The position numbers and the translations under genes are program-made. A stretch of DNA of 64,000 nucleotides from Cyclina sinensis (Eukaryota > Mollusca > Bivalvia > Venerida > Veneridae): the NCBI GenBank assembly GCA_012932295.1, contig JAAONU010000006.1:34044607-34108606 (forward strand), read 5' to 3'. Below are positions 37,766 to 50,400 of this stretch, piece after piece (position 1 is the stretch's first letter; every line of letters starts with the position of its first letter). The notes under the pieces are model-generated. The model saw nothing but the letters and a program-made list of their open reading frames with translations. It ran no database searches and was not told the origin of the DNA.

Positions 37766-39472
37766 AGTAAGCTCATTATTTTACAAGAAATCTGCCCTAA
37801 TCCCAGCTGATCCTTCTGTGTTAATAGGCAGAATTAGGAAGAAATGTTCTGAAGAATTTCCCAGGGTACAGTTGAAACACTTTATTTGACATTCTTCAGT
37901 GAATAATGAAATGATTTCAATACTGCTAGTAATTTCCATACACAGAATTGAATGTGCAGATTTATCTGAAGCAAATAATTATTATCTTACAGTATTCTAA
38001 ATCAATGCTTGGCTTGACCCTGCACAGTTTGCTTAAATCTGTTAAATGTCTCTTTCCCCTAGTTATCTTAATCTGTGCACTGCCTAATTATGCATATTGG
38101 TATAATTTGTTGATGCCTATCTCAAACTATTTCCTAAATCTTTGCCTACTGCTTCAATCTGTATATTGCTATAACATAGCAGATTGCCTTGACCAGTGTG
38201 CTAGCTATTTCCATATTATCAAACTATGGGTCGTTATTTCCCAACATTGCCCAAGTCTTGGAACTGCCTAAATCTCTACACTGCTCACCATATCTTGATT
38301 TTCACAGAAGTACATTTGTATAGCTTACAAGAACTAGAAGACTTTTTAGAAAAAAAGATTCTTAGGAAAGCTTAAGATGTCTTCAATTGTTGAACATTTT
38401 TGCTTTTCAAATTAAGTGTTAGGCCTCATAAAAAGCACCAATTAAAGAGGTATACCCAGTAGGCCCTTAAAACCTTTTAAGAGTATTCTGTTTTCTTTCA
38501 TAAACCCAAAACAGTATCATTAGTCTTTATAAAGAGAGTTGTTGTTGTTGTTGTTACACCATTTTTGGGTGGATGAAGTTTTCGAACATATGTAATCTTC
38601 TTTAAAATATCAATCATTTTTCTTTTTTAAAGAAATGAACTGTTAAAATAGATATATCATCCATTAATTGTAGGGTATGTGCCTTTAAACAGTCTTTTAA
38701 TCAGCACATTAGGAATTAATGTAGCAAGCCCTAATGAATCATTCATATAGACTGTAAATATCAGTACACTGCCTCCTTTTTAGTGAAACACATACATCAA
38801 CCCTTAAGCCACATATCTATTATTGACAACAGAAGCTGTCTAGCTAGAAGCTTTTAGCAAAAAACAAGAGTTGGATGTACTACATTGAATAAGCATCTTT
38901 TGACACTGATGAGATGTTGTTTCAGTAAAGAAGAATTAGACAGAGACATGTGTCAACAATCTGGTCTGAAAAAAGGACAGTGTACTTTTCTGTGGTACTA
39001 GCTGTTCTGCATTTAATATTTCTACAAATCCTGGTATCTCAAGTTCTGCCACAGTGGCTGGTAAGGTATAATTCTGGCTGGTGAAAAGGTTTTCATGTTA
39101 TTTGATTTCCCGAAGATATCATACTGTAACTGAAAATTTGTCATGGCCATACTTCATGTTGAATTAAACTATGACATTGTTGACTTTTCTGTCATAGAAA
39201 TGAAAAGAAATAATACAAATGAAGGCTGATCTTATTTCAAATCTTGAACTGAAATGTCTCTGGTTTAAATGAGAAAAAAAACCAATCTTACTTACAGAAA
39301 AGCTCTCATAAACCATTGAGGCTTCTTTGCATTAGTCAAGAAAATATCATCTTTATTTACCATTGTCTGTTTTTGTTTAGAAAGGGAGAAACACTAAAAG
39401 CTGGGCAAATTAATCTTTCCAAACTGTCAGGGTTTAATACATATAAATCTGTTTAATTTTAGCAATTAGCAA
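37766..39472. other. Intron DNA, nothing recognised
   Basis: The 107-codon plus-strand frame at 37948-38271 is Leu/Cys/Tyr-rich without family resemblance. A short (GTT)n run lies at 38540-38556. Confidence 0.35.
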
Positions 39473-39671
39473 TTAACCCTTCTCCTGCTGGTGGCAATTT
39501 TGTTTGCCTTTGCGACCAGTGCAGACCAATATCATCCTGCACATCCATGCAGTCTGATCATGGTCTACACTATTTGCCATTCAGTCAATAATTTTTCAAT
39601 AAGTATCCCCATAAAAAATTAATGAACCAGTCCAAATTGAAAGTTTAGATATTAAGCAGGCTGAGGGTTAA
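39473..39671. mobile_element. piggyBac-type MITE, second copy
   Basis: Exactly 199 bp from TTAA to TTAA. Left end TTAACCCTTCTCCTGCTGG; right end AAGCAGGCTGAGGGTTAA. Interior GCACATCCATGCAGTCTGA is shared with the copy at 29469. It ends 39 bp from the calcium-sensor microexon. Confidence 0.7.
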
Positions 39672-39710
39672 TAGAAAGCTTATGACTTATGACTATAGTA
39701 AGTGACTCAC

Positions 39711-39735
39711 CAGTGCTGAAGTTCCTTCTTATTAA
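39711..39735 (-). CDS. Neuronal calcium sensor-like protein, 25-bp microexon (residues 22-30)
   Basis: On the minus strand: acceptor TTTTCATTTTCAG, the 25-base exon, and donor GTGAGTC. It starts by completing the Phe codon opened in exon 1 and ends with two bases of the Trp codon completed in exon 3, reading FNKKELQHW. The joined peptide FNKKELQHWYRDFLRECPNG is the classic NCS segment (family members read like [20 protein letters not shown]). The exact in-frame joins on both sides, with strong splice sites, make this convincing despite its size. Exons this short escape most gene finders. Confidence 0.82.
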
Positions 39736-40856
39736 CTGAAAATGAAAACAGTGAACAAAACATTAGAAATGTATTTAATTTGTAAATGCTTTTGAAATAA
39801 GTACTGCAGTTACATCATAATATACATGAAAAAAAACTAGCATTTTGTGAAATTTCAGGCTATTGCCATGTGGCTCAGATTGAATGAGTGACAGAAGTTG
39901 AAAGAGTAGTGGAACCTCCATTTCAAAGTAGTTAAATATTTTGCTTTGCAGAAACAGAAAAAAACCCATCTCAATCTTAAAATTTGTCATTTTTGCTGGT
40001 TTATTTGTGTTATTTCTTGAAATGGAAACTAATTTTTGTTGTTACTTTGTACACCAAAAATACTGTCATGTAAAGAATAAAACTGAATTCAGCAATTAAG
40101 TTTCTTTTTCTATTTCTTCTCACTGAAATTTTAGTACTGACCTGAAAAGGGCACTCGGACATAATTTTGGGAAATTGACCTTTTAACTTGTTTTGTATGA
40201 ATGATATCCCAAGATTATTGTCTGAAAATTTCAGTTTCCTGCATAGGATAGATAGGAACAATGAAGCACAAAATTGATCCTTAAAGTAATGCCAAAACTT
40301 GATGTCAGATTCTATCTAAGTTCCGGTTGGCAGTAAATTAATATGACAGATTTTATACATTTGACTTTTAGCTATATCATTGTAAAATTCTATGCTTTTT
40401 CAATGTATCCCACCATCAATTTTTTACTTCAACTTTGATTTTGAATAGGATAGAAAATTTGTTGTTATTTGCTGATTTTCAATTTCAGTTTATGTTAATA
40501 GTGAAACAAGTGTCCGAGTGCCTTTTTTTCCCCATGTCGTTGGTCAAATACAATAATTCTTAGAAACGATGTCACATGATAATAAAACAATATGTTGTTC
40601 GCATAGTAATTTTAAAGGTAAAACTTAGGCAATAAGTTCTTTTCAGTTGTCAAACAAATCCGAAAAACATACAGTATAAATAGCAGTATGTATTATAAAT
40701 GATTCATTTATATAAAATTTCTAGAATAGAGAGAAGGAAATAAGTTTGAAGAATATTCTCAGAAGTTTTGTAAATCTACCGCCAGCCTCCCTATAATCTA
40801 TACTGAAAGGGTATTCAAGCACAAAATTGGAAATAATTAAAATCTGCTATACTCAC
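39736..40856 (-). other. Intron 1 of the calcium-sensor gene (1.1 kb)
   Basis: Donor GTGAGTATAG after exon 1, acceptor TTTTCATTTTCAG before the microexon. Open frames at 39775-39990 and 40010-40261 fall inside it and look non-coding. Confidence 0.75.
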
Positions 40857-40920
40857 AATATGTACATCCCATTAAATCTTTAATTTCTGTGGAACTCAGT
40901 TTACTAGATCTAGTCCCCAT
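40857..40920 (-). CDS. Neuronal calcium sensor-like protein, exon 1 (residues 1-21)
   Basis: Translation start at ATG 40920-40918. It reads MGTRSSKLSSTEIKDLMGCT then Tyr and one base of the next codon, followed by donor GTGAGTATAG. Gly2 with Ser6 fits the N-myristoylation consensus that anchors NCS proteins to membranes, and SKLS near the start is typical of the family. In animals NCS proteins (frequenin, neurocalcin, VILIP, recoverin) bind calcium through EF hands 2-3 or 2-4 and regulate kinases, channels and receptors in neurons and sensory cells. The visible 46 residues do not settle which subfamily this is; an invertebrate NCS-2-like protein is one possibility. Confidence 0.8.
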
Positions 40921-41594
40921 GTTATTTGACCATTTTTGAACATATCGCTAACTGTCGTGAGTTTCGTTATCCACAGGAAACAATCTGAGCTGTCGCAGGC
41001 AGTACACTGCCGTCCTTGTGTTTATTGGTATGGTTATTGATTTGCCATCTTGTGATTTACCTGATCTGAAACCTTGTTGGCATTCTTCCACCCACCAATA
41101 GCATAATTAGAGCTTAGACCATAACAAGAAAAGCCAAATGAGTTAGTGAAACTTTAGTTTTATAATTGAGGGAAATATAGAATTCGAACTTCATAAATAT
41201 CTCTTTTTTACTTATTATTTAAACAATTATTAAACATATACCTTAACCTGTAAAGCAAGATATTTCAAACATAACAAGTATTACAAGGGAAAAATTATGT
41301 GTGTATTCTATTATACAATAAATATTAATGTAGGACATGTAAAAAAATTTATATATATTATTTAAGTGATATTAATTGAATGAGTACCATCATTAAGTCT
41401 TGTTAATTGTTTGTATATTGGGTAAATGCATAAAATCATTGTTGTTTTTGTATTATTTCGTAGATTTTAATCATTTTTTTGCCTTATTTTGCAAATGTAA
41501 ACAGTAGAATCAACTTCTTCACTCACTCACTTTTGTTTGTTTGTTTTTGTCAGGATTTAATACCAGTAAACAGTTTCAATTTCCTTCTGGTCAT
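40921..41594 (-). promoter_or_regulatory. Probable 5' UTR and promoter of the calcium-sensor gene
   Basis: The 120 bp upstream of the ATG (40921-41040) are richer in CpG than the surroundings (ATATCGC, GTCGTGAG, GTCGCAGG, TGCCGTCC). No TATA box could be placed with confidence. Confidence 0.3.
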
Positions 41595-41700
41595 ATCCAG
41601 GTGGTCATTTCGCCTCACAGGTGTTTGTTAACTAACCAATCTCTTTGCAAGCAACTGACTGCTTCCTCACTTAAAACTTCGACATCAATCTTAAGGGCTT
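41595..41700 (-). mobile_element. SINE family A, tail fragment
   Basis: ATATCCAGGTGGTCATTTCG, then TTAACTAACCAATCTCTTTG and CTGCTTCCTCACTT, are the reverse complement of the tail of the copy at 7493. The tRNA-like head is absent. Confidence 0.55.
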
Positions 41701-42867
41701 CAAATTAGCTATGATTATTTTTATTCATGAACCATTCTGAACAAATAGGCAAACTATCAGATATTTTCATCATATAGTTTTGGTGAAATTAATAACTGAA
41801 ATCACAGATATACCAGTACCCAACTTTTATTCATTTACCATACAGATAAGTTTTTGCAACAATTGAACATAAGAAATCAAATTTATCTTCTTTAAAAGTT
41901 GCTGTTGTAAAACCAAACAAAAATAAAGAAATAAAACTGCCAAAAACTACAGAAAAGAAAATTTGGCTTGAGTGGAGTTGAAGTAAAAATGTCTCAATCC
42001 CACAAAAATCAATGGAATTGAATACTCTTCATAGTGGAGGTAGAGTATTAGGAATCTAATGCCTTAAACAGTACGTAGCATTCCTGGCCCACCTGAAATA
42101 CAGTATCCTGCTAGGCTTATTTAAACACCAAAATATTATTTGATTCACTTATATGGCTCAGTAAAACACTGTTTTCCTGGGGAATTAAATGGTACAGTAA
42201 CAATGTTTTTGTCTTATAAGAAACTACTTCTTCACATATTTAATCAGAATATTTACACAGTAAAATCAAGTTAAATGCTCATGCACTTAATTACTAGAAT
42301 TAATTTTTTGACTCATTTTGAAACTGAAAATGGTTTCTTGACTTACTTTATCAGTTGAATCAACTTGCTGCATCATGCTAACAAGATACTAACCTTCATA
42401 GCTCATTAAAACAGTAAGATCAATTTTCAGTAAAATCAATTTTACTGACCCATTTTTCTTTTGATTTTCTCATTATTTTAATTTTCTTTATATTCATTTT
42501 TCTTTTGTATTTGCAACCAGAGAAAACCATTATTAACACAGGTGTTGACAGGTAATGGCCTGAACTGTTGGCTTTTTTAATACCCCTAGAAATGATACAT
42601 GGTTCTCTCTGAAATGAACAAGTTTGTTTAAGAAATGGAGCAGACTTTATTAAGTTTACTATCCAGCACCTCAAATGTTCTCTCACTGTACTGAACATAT
42701 ATTTTGTCAAATGATGGTCACTCTGACGAAAATATTATGGAAGTGAGTTTTTGTCAATAGCTGACATAACTATAAGAGTGTTGAAGTTTCAAATTAAAAG
42801 TATAATACAAACTAGAGTATAACAAAATACAAATTTGGACTTGGGAAGGGAAACAATGCCAAATAGT
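41701..42867. other. Intergenic, nothing recognised
   Basis: AT-rich; the 96-codon minus-strand frame at 42420-42710 has no family resemblance. Confidence 0.35.
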
Positions 42868-43115
42868 GAGAACAAGTCCAGAAAACCTGACAAATACTGA
42901 GAACAAGTCCAGTAAACCTGCCAAATAGTGAGAACAAGTCCAGAAAACCTGCCAAATACTGAGAACAAGTCCAGAAAACCTGACAAATACTGAGAACAAG
43001 TCCAGAAAACCTGACAAATACTGAGAACAAGTCCAGTAAACCTGCCAAATACTGAGAACAAGTCCAGAAAACCTGCCAAATACTGAGAACAAGTCCAGAA
43101 AACCTGACAAATACT
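42868..43115. repeat. 31-bp minisatellite, left block, 8 copies
   Basis: GAGAACAAGTCCAGAAAACC starts at 42868 and every 31 bp to 43085. Because 31 is not a multiple of three, a minus-strand reading cycles through all frames, which yields three overlapping open frames (repeats of SGFLDLFSVFGRF) that are artefacts. Confidence 0.95.
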
Positions 43116-43858
43116 AGTAAGTAAGTAAGTAAGTAAGTAACGTCTTTATTTAAAGTGGATAACATAATTGGCGAACCAATTTTCATTATGGTCCACTAAC
43201 AAAATATATACAATTATATACAAAAGTACATTGTAGCATAAGACAATCCAAATATGAGCATATAGTAAAAGTACACAATAGCAGTTAAGCATAAGACAAT
43301 CTAAATATTAACATATAGTAACTGTATTCTATAAACTACAATTTTTACTGGTTAAACATTGCCAGTGAATTTCCACTTAAGGTGTCTGCTTTTGAACTGA
43401 GCAAGAGACTGGGCTGTCTGTACAGTCTGCGGTATATCGTTCCAAAGCTTAATTGCACCAGAATAGGCAAAAGATTTTCTTGCAAATTCAAGCCTAGGTT
43501 TTGGAACATAAAGCTTGTTTTGAGTCGATGACCTTAAGTTTATGTTATGTCTGTCCTGTGTGTGTTGAAATTTGTTTTGTATGTAATCGGGTGTTTGATT
43601 GTTGAGTGCTTTGTACATTAATATGGATTTTTTGTAATTAACTCTATCGTTGAATTTCATCCAACCTAGCTGTGTGAAGAGTTCTTCTGTTGGTGCTAGA
43701 TAATCTTTATCAAGAATTACCCCTGCTGCACGCTTTTGAAATTTGTGAAGTTTTTCTAAGAGATCATTATTACAGTTTCCCCATATAGTGGAGCAGTAAT
43801 CAAGATGGGGCAATATGTATGCATTAAAAAATAGTAATACTATACTAAAATAGTAATA
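43116..43858 (-). mobile_element. 5'-truncated non-LTR retrotransposon in the minisatellite
   Basis: The minus-strand element consists of the reverse-transcriptase C-terminus (43352-about 43830), about 210 bp of 3' UTR and a tail of five to six TTAC units (plus strand GTAAGTAAGTAAGTAA, 43117-43140). It splits the 31-bp array: eight units on one side, two on the other. The array word AATACT is found at both junctions and may be the target duplication. The 5' junction carries filler with TAGTAATACT twice. Confidence 0.85.
43352..43840 (-). pseudogene. LINE reverse transcriptase, C-terminal fragment
   Basis: The frame reads AYILPHLDYCSTIWGNCNND, then LEKLHKFQKRAAGVILDKDY, ELFTQLGWMKFNDRVNYKKS, and near the end SFAYSGAIKLWNDIPQTVQT, before TAA at 43352. 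YxxPHLDYCxxxWG followed by LxKLQxxQxRAAR is the well-known region after the polymerase core of CR1/Jockey-type LINE proteins. The catalytic YADD box, endonuclease and ORF1 are missing through 5' truncation. About 35 residues upstream in the same frame come from the minisatellite and are not part of the protein. The frame is intact, so the insertion is probably fairly recent. The exact clade is not resolved. Confidence 0.85.
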
Positions 43859-43915
43859 CTGAGAACAAGTCCAGAAAACCTGCGAATTACTGAGAACAAG
43901 TCCAGAAAACCTGAT
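43859..43915. repeat. 31-bp minisatellite, right block, 2 copies
   Basis: Two further GAGAACAAGTCCAGAAAACC units resume directly after the LINE insertion. Confidence 0.9.
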
Positions 43916-44860
43916 CATTTTGGAGACATTTATCTGCCAGTGATTACTGCAAACTGTCATTGAGAAGTGTTAGTAAGCTATTCAGTCAATTAGATACATG
44001 ATTTAAGTTTCTCATTGATTTTTGTCAGCAAATATCAAGCTTTAATTATGGTCACCATTGGCGTCCATGTCTGCCTAATTGATATCATACTCTGGCATGA
44101 TATAACTTCACTAGCATTAGTTACTGATGACAAAAGCGTATAAAATGACGCTGATATTTTATATACCATTATACCATGGTAATGCCTTTGCTGGATCAAT
44201 TTCCATGGATTTTTTGTTCTTTGTTTTAATCCATTACCAGTGAAGCCTATACATTAACACTGAACAGGAAAAAGGGATCAATTTTTATGTGAAAGAAACA
44301 TTCAGGACACTGTTGTAATTGTTTATAACCAAAAGGACTGGTAAGATGCTAGGTTGGTTATTTTTGGGTTATTTGTGGTCAAAACTTTTAGGCATTCACA
44401 TTGTCACTGACGCCTCATATTATGGTAGTGTATAATGTATAATAATAGGAGGTATTTGAGTGACATAGAGATTTTGTGACAAGACTTGACCACAACTGAC
44501 TCAAAATAAACCATACTAGCACTGTACCATCATAGCACTGTACCATCGTAGCACTGTACCAGCTCCCTTTACTTCTTAACTGTTTTCAGGACGATTTGTG
44601 ATAAATTAACCATCCTGTTATCCATTGTTTAATGCAACAATACAAATGATTCTTCCACAGGGATTATGCTTAATCCTTCTGGCTTAGAGAATGGAACTGT
44701 ATATAACTAAGTATTCATATGGACGACACTGCTTTTATTAAATGCTGCTCAGTTTTGACAAGCTTCCAAAACACACAATTGTAATTTGTAGTTTCAGATA
44801 GATGTATGAACTTGAAAATATAGCTCTCTAGAAATAAGATTCTGAGGTTAGGTTATGACT
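43916..44860. other. Intergenic, with a small 17-bp tandem repeat
   Basis: At 44516-44563 the word TAGCACTGTACCATC occurs three times with a period of 16-17 bp. Otherwise nothing recognised. Confidence 0.5.
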
Positions 44861-45067
44861 GTCTTACGAACATGAAAGTCCGTAACAGAAAGATGCAATG
44901 CATCTTAGAATACACAACCCAGAGTAGGATTCGAACACCAATCTCACACATGACAGTCCAACGCTCTAACCACTGAGCCAAAGAATCGATTCCTTGATTC
45001 CCTGATGCAATTGTCAGAGACTGTATTTATACAATTATATTAAAGTGTGCACTAGACCGTAACAACT
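44861..45067 (-). mobile_element. tRNA-like dispersed repeat, family B, reverse copy
   Basis: GTCTTACGAACATGAAAGTC, GATGCAATGCATCTTAGAAT, AGGATTCGAAC, CACTGAGCCAAAGAATCGAT and TGCACTAGACCGTAACAA are, in reverse order, the same blocks as in the copy at 27391. Confidence 0.7.
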
Positions 45068-46152
45068 GTCTTACAGTCATAATGAAATAAGACCCTTGTT
45101 TAGATCGATTGTCACAAAATTGATTCAATGTTAATTAGCGCACCAAGCTTATTACAAATCACCTATAATGACCAGAATTTTTCTACCTTCCACCAAAACA
45201 AATAGTACAATCGATTCAAACATTTAAAATAACATTTACCTACTTAAAAGTTTAGTAATCATTTAGCAATATAGAAATAACTGAATTCAATATTTTTCTA
45301 ACTACTGTGGTTTGAGAGAAAGTTGATTTTGATTTCCTTGTTGTTTTTTTTTTCAATTTTCTGTCTAAAGTTCTCTATAGAGCAGTGATACAAACATTAT
45401 GTAATGTGTCCGATGTGATCTGGATGGGGTTTTAAATACCAGAATTATAAGTCTCCTCAATTCATATTTTCAGGTAGGCACAGTGCCGGCCTAACTCTGC
45501 CATCAAGGTATGACTAGTGCTACACTCCTATGAAAAATTGCTAACATATTCATGTAATGACACCAAGTCAGTAATAGGCCTTGTCTATTCTGACCATGAC
45601 CTTGCATCTCTATAGATTTCTGGTACCTAATAGTGATTATAACCAAGGCTTTTAAAGTTCTAAAGCTGTTCATTTTGTGTCTAAGCTCTCATGTATTTTT
45701 GAAACACATTTTGAAATTTATTTGAGAGACATTCAATGTGGTATATAAGCAAACACTGTAAACTGAAATGAAACAGAAACTTGATCACAGAGTTGAAAAT
45801 ATATCCGGAAACTGCAGGTCTTCACAAGGAGTGGGCTGCTATGAGTATGTTGACATTAGTGAAGCATATGAAATGGTTTACTGTCATGTAAAATATTAGG
45901 CAGCCAAGCATACATACAGCCACTTGTAATGGATGCTTGATTGCATAGAGTACTAAATGATGTTAGGTTTCCAGCTGGTCGAGCAAAAAGCTGTGTTTTA
46001 TAGGGATTATTCAAAAGGTCACCGTATCTCTTCTAGAATAAAAAAAAAACTTCTTGCATATCTAGAAGCACTGATGAGTCATCAATCATTTTCTCTGCAG
46101 TGAATTGGGACTTCATTTTTTTGTTGCACAAGCCTAACCACTGTAAGTCAAA
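45068..46152. other. Intergenic, nothing recognised
   Basis: AT-rich, no coding or repeat signal found. Confidence 0.4.
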
Positions 46153-46920
46153 ACAAGAGGGCCATGATGGCCCTAGATCGCTCGCCTGAATTCTTTGCCT
46201 TTGTGTCTACTGTTGAGCAAACATCAAAAGCTTTTTTAAGATTCTCCCTATATAAATCTATATGAATTCAAGGAACCCCCAGGGTAGAGCCAAATTTCCC
46301 AAAAGGGGCGTAATTTGAACAAACTTGGTAGAAGACCTCTAGCTGGTGCTCCATTAAAAATATCTAAGTTCTAGGCTTTGTGGTTTCAGACAAAAGATTT
46401 TCAAAGTTTTCTCTATATAAGCCTATTCAAAATCAGTTGACCAATGGGGCAGGACCAAATTTAACTCTAGGAGTATAATTTGAAGAAAACTGGTAGAAGT
46501 CCACTAGACAATGCTACACAACAAATCTTAAGGCTTGAGGCCTTGTGGTTTCAGACAAGAAGATTTTCAAAATTTTCCCTATATAAGCCTATGTAAAATC
46601 AACTGACTCCCAGGCAGGGCCAAATTTGACCCCAGGGGTATAATTTGAACAAACTTGGTAGAGGTCAACTAGACAATGCTTTATACCAAATCTTAAGACT
46701 CAGGGCCTTGTGGTTTCAGACAAGAAGAATTTCAAAGTTTTCCCTATATGAGCCTATGTAAAATCATTTGACCTCCGGGGCAGGACAAAATTTGACGCAA
46801 GGGGTATAATTTGAACAAACTTGATAGAGGTTCGCTAGAAAATGCTTCATACCAAATCTTAAGGCTCAGGGCCTTTTGGATTCAGACAAGAAGATATGCA
46901 GTGCTCAGGTGAGCTAAAAA
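46153..46920 (+). mobile_element. Helentron-like element, family A, complete short copy
   Basis: Begins ACAAGAGGGCCATGATGGCC, a palindromic start, then a left inverted arm GCTCGCCTGAA; ends GTGCTCAGGTGAGCTAAAAA. The core has about four units of roughly 160 bp (recurring words CAGACAAGAAGATTTTCAAA, TAATTTGAACAAACTTGGTA). The GGAC microsatellite of the longer copies is missing. Confidence 0.75.
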
Positions 46921-47007
46921 AAAGTACTGTGATTTTGAGCATCAAATAAAAGAATTTATCTTACTGATCAATTTTCACTTGGCTTTTACATTAAAATTTC
47001 TATCTGT

Positions 47008-47110
47008 ATGAGTTTATTTTTCATGAGTACCATCTGCCCATAAGACTGTCTTTATAGACTGGATTAAAGGTGTGAGATAAAGAAAGCATCCTGTTTCAGA
47101 GATATAGACC
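47008..47110. mobile_element. tRNA-like repeat family D, fragment
   Basis: GAGATAAAGAAAGCATCCTG matches AAGATAAAGAAAGCATCCCA of the copy at 20285-20585, with a nearby CATGAGTACCATCTGCCCAT block. No tRNA-like head remains. Confidence 0.4.
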
Positions 47111-47469
47111 TTAATCAGAGCCCGATGAAACCTGCACTCTGCATAGCATCTCATTTTGGTAAACATAACAGCCAGATAGGTCCAAAGTCCTTCATCTGGT
47201 TCGAGAGACAGAGCACACACAAAATTGCATGGATGTAAAGAAAGATGACCAATGGCACCTTCTGGTACCGTATATTAAATGGAGTTGGACATTAAACTAG
47301 AATACAAGTATTGTGGGTTACCACTGACCTGTCCCTAATCAAACTTCTACCTTGTTCTTGTTTTATTAATATAAGGTCATTTATGTTTAAATTCATCTTA
47401 TTAAAGTTTGCAATAAGGGAATGTGAAAATTTCCTCTGGTGGAAAAGCCTTGCCCAGTACCTAACAAAA

Positions 47470-50400
47470 ACAAGAGGGCCAAGATGGCCTTGGATCACTC
47501 ACCTGAGTACTTTGGCTGTAGGTTTGCTGTTAAGCAGTATTTCATTTTTGAATTGAAAATATATAAGTGCCTACAAACCAAATATGTAAAATATCAGTCA
47601 ATAAATAAAGGCTCTATGACAGAAAGTAGAAATATCTATTATAAGCTATGGTGACCTTGACCCAGTGACCTAAAACCCTACCCATGGGTAGAGGTCCATG
47701 CAAGGAACCTATATACTGAATATCAAAGATATTGATCTATAAATGAAGGCTCTATGCCGTACAGTAGATAAATCTATTTTTAGCCTCCGTGACCTTTAAC
47801 CTAATCTAATAATTTGAAAAAGCTTGAAAAAGCTTGCTTCATGCCAAATTTTAAAATTCTAGGCCTTGTGGTTTCAGACAAGAAGATTTTTTAAAGATTT
47901 TCTTCTATACTGCTATTTAAAACTTGTGACCCCTCGGGCAGGGCCAATAGTGACCCCAGGGACATTTTTCTAACAAACTTGGTAGAGGTCCACTAGACGA
48001 TGCTGCATACCAAATATCTTAACTCTAGACCTTGTGTTTTCTGACAAGAAGATTTTTCAAGTTTTTCCTATATAATTCCATGTAAAACATGTGACCCCTA
48101 GGGCAGGGCCTATTTGGACCAAGGGGCCATGATTTGAACAAACTTGATAGAGGTCCATTAGATAATGCTGCACACCAAATATCTTAACTCTAGGCCTTGT
48201 TGTTTATGAAAAGAAGATTCTTAAAGTTTTTCCTATATAACTCTCTGTTAAACATGTGACCCCTTAGGTGGGCCTTTTTTGACCTAGGGTCCATGACTTG
48301 AACAAACTTGGTAGAGGTCCATTAGACAATGCTACATACAAAATACCTTAACTCTAAGCCTTACGGTTTCTTATGTGAAAATTTTAACAAGAGGGCCATG
48401 ATGGCCCTGGATCGCTCACCTGAGTACTTTGGCTGTAGGTTTGCTGTTAAGCAGTATTTCATTTTTTAATTGAAAATATGTAAGTGCCTACAAACCAAAT
48501 ATGTAAAATATCAGTCAATAAATAAAGGCTCTATGACAGAAAGAAGAAATATCTATTATAAGCTATGGTGACCTTGACCTTGACCCAGTGACCTCAAACC
48601 CTACCCATGGGTAGAGGTCCATGCAAGGAACCTCTATACTGAATATCAAAAATATTGGTCTATAAATGAAGGCACTATGAGGTACAGCAGATAAATCTAC
48701 TTTAAGCGTCCGTGACCTTTAACCTAATCCAATAATTTGAAACAGCTTGGTAAAGCTTGCTTCATGCCAAATTTTAAAATTCTAGGTCTTGTGGTTTCAG
48801 ACAAGAAGATTTTTAAAGATTTTCTTCTATATTGTTATTTAAAACTTGTGACCCCTCGGGAGGGGCCAATAGTGACCCCAGGGACATTATTCTAACAAAC
48901 TTGGTAGAGGTCCACTAGACAATGCTACACACCAAATATCTAAGCTCTATAACTAACGGTTTCTGATAAGAAGATTTTTTTTAAGATTTTCCTATATAAC
49001 TCTATGTAAAACAAGTGACCCCCAGGGCGGGGCCATTTTTGACCCAGAGGCCAGGATTTGAACAAACTTGGTAGAGGTCCACTAGACAATGCTACATACC
49101 AAATATCTTAACTGTAGGCCTCCTTGTTTCTGACAAGAAGATTTTTTAGTTTTTCCTATATAACTCTATGTAAAACAAGTGACCCCCCGGTGTGGGGCCA
49201 TTGTTGACCCAGAGGCCAGGATTTGAACAAACTTGGTAGAGGTCCACTAGACAATGCTACACACCAAATATCTAAGCTCTATAACTTACGGTTTCTGACA
49301 AGAAGATTTTTTAAGATTTTCCTATATAACTCTATGTAAAACTAGTGGCCCCTGGGGCGGGGTCATTTTTGACCCGGAGGCCATGATTTGAACAAACTTG
49401 GTAGAGGTCCACTAGGCAATGGTACACACCAAACATCTAAGCTCTATAACTTACGGTTTCTGACAAGAAGATTTTTTTAGATTTTCCTATATAACTCTAT
49501 GTAAAACTAGTGGCCCCTGGGGCGGGGCCATTTTTGACCCAGAGGCCAGGATTTTAACAAACTTGGTAGAGGTCCACTAGACAATGCTACACACCAAATA
49601 TCTAAGCTCTATAACTTACGGTTTCTGACAAGAAGATTTTTTAAGATTTTCCTATATAACTCTATGTAAAACTAGTGGCCCCCGGGGCGGGGTCACTTTT
49701 GACCCAGAGGCCATGATTTGAACAAACTTGGTAGAGGTCCACTAGGCAATGCTACACACCAAATATCTAAGCTCTATAACCCACGGTTTCTGACAAGAAG
49801 ATTTTTTAAGATTTTCCTATATAACTCTATGTAAAACTAGTGGCCCCTGGGGCGGGGCCATTTTTGACCCAGAGGATAGGATTTGAACAAACTTGGTAGA
49901 GGTCCACTAGACAATGCTACACACCAAATATCTAAGCTCTATAACTTACGGTTTCTGACAAGAAGATTTTTTAAGATTTTCCTATATAACTCTATGTAAA
50001 ATTAGTGGCCCCTGGGGCGGGGCCATTTTTGACCCAGAGGACAGGATTTGAACAAACTTGGTAGAGGTCCACTAGACAATGCTACACACCAAATATCTAA
50101 GCTCTATAACTTACGGTTTCTGACAAGAAGATTTTTTAAGATTTTCTTATATAACTCTATGTAAAACTAGTGGCCCCCTGGGGCGGGGCCATTTTTGACC
50201 CAGAGGACAGGATTTGAACAAACTTGGTAGAGGTCCACTAGACAATGCTACATACCAAATATCTAAGCTCTATAACTTACGGTTTCTGACAAGAAGATTT
50301 TTTTAAGATTTTCCTATATAACTCTATGTAAAACAAGTGACCCCCGGGGCGGGGCCATTTTTGACCCAGAGGCCATGATTTGAACAAACTTGGTAGAGGT

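Noticed and set aside
37948..38271. 107-codon plus-strand frame rich in Leu, Cys and Tyr
   Set aside because: No family resemblance, no flanking splice or initiation context; it lies inside the calcium-sensor intron on the other strand.
42754..43186. Three overlapping minus-strand open frames of 96-124 codons with repeating SGFLDLFSVFGRF
   Set aside because: They are the three frames of a 31-bp minisatellite whose unit lacks stop codons; no independent coding evidence.
47311..47654. Two overlapping plus-strand frames and a minus-strand frame
   Set aside because: They straddle the start of a Helentron-like element, with no coding features.
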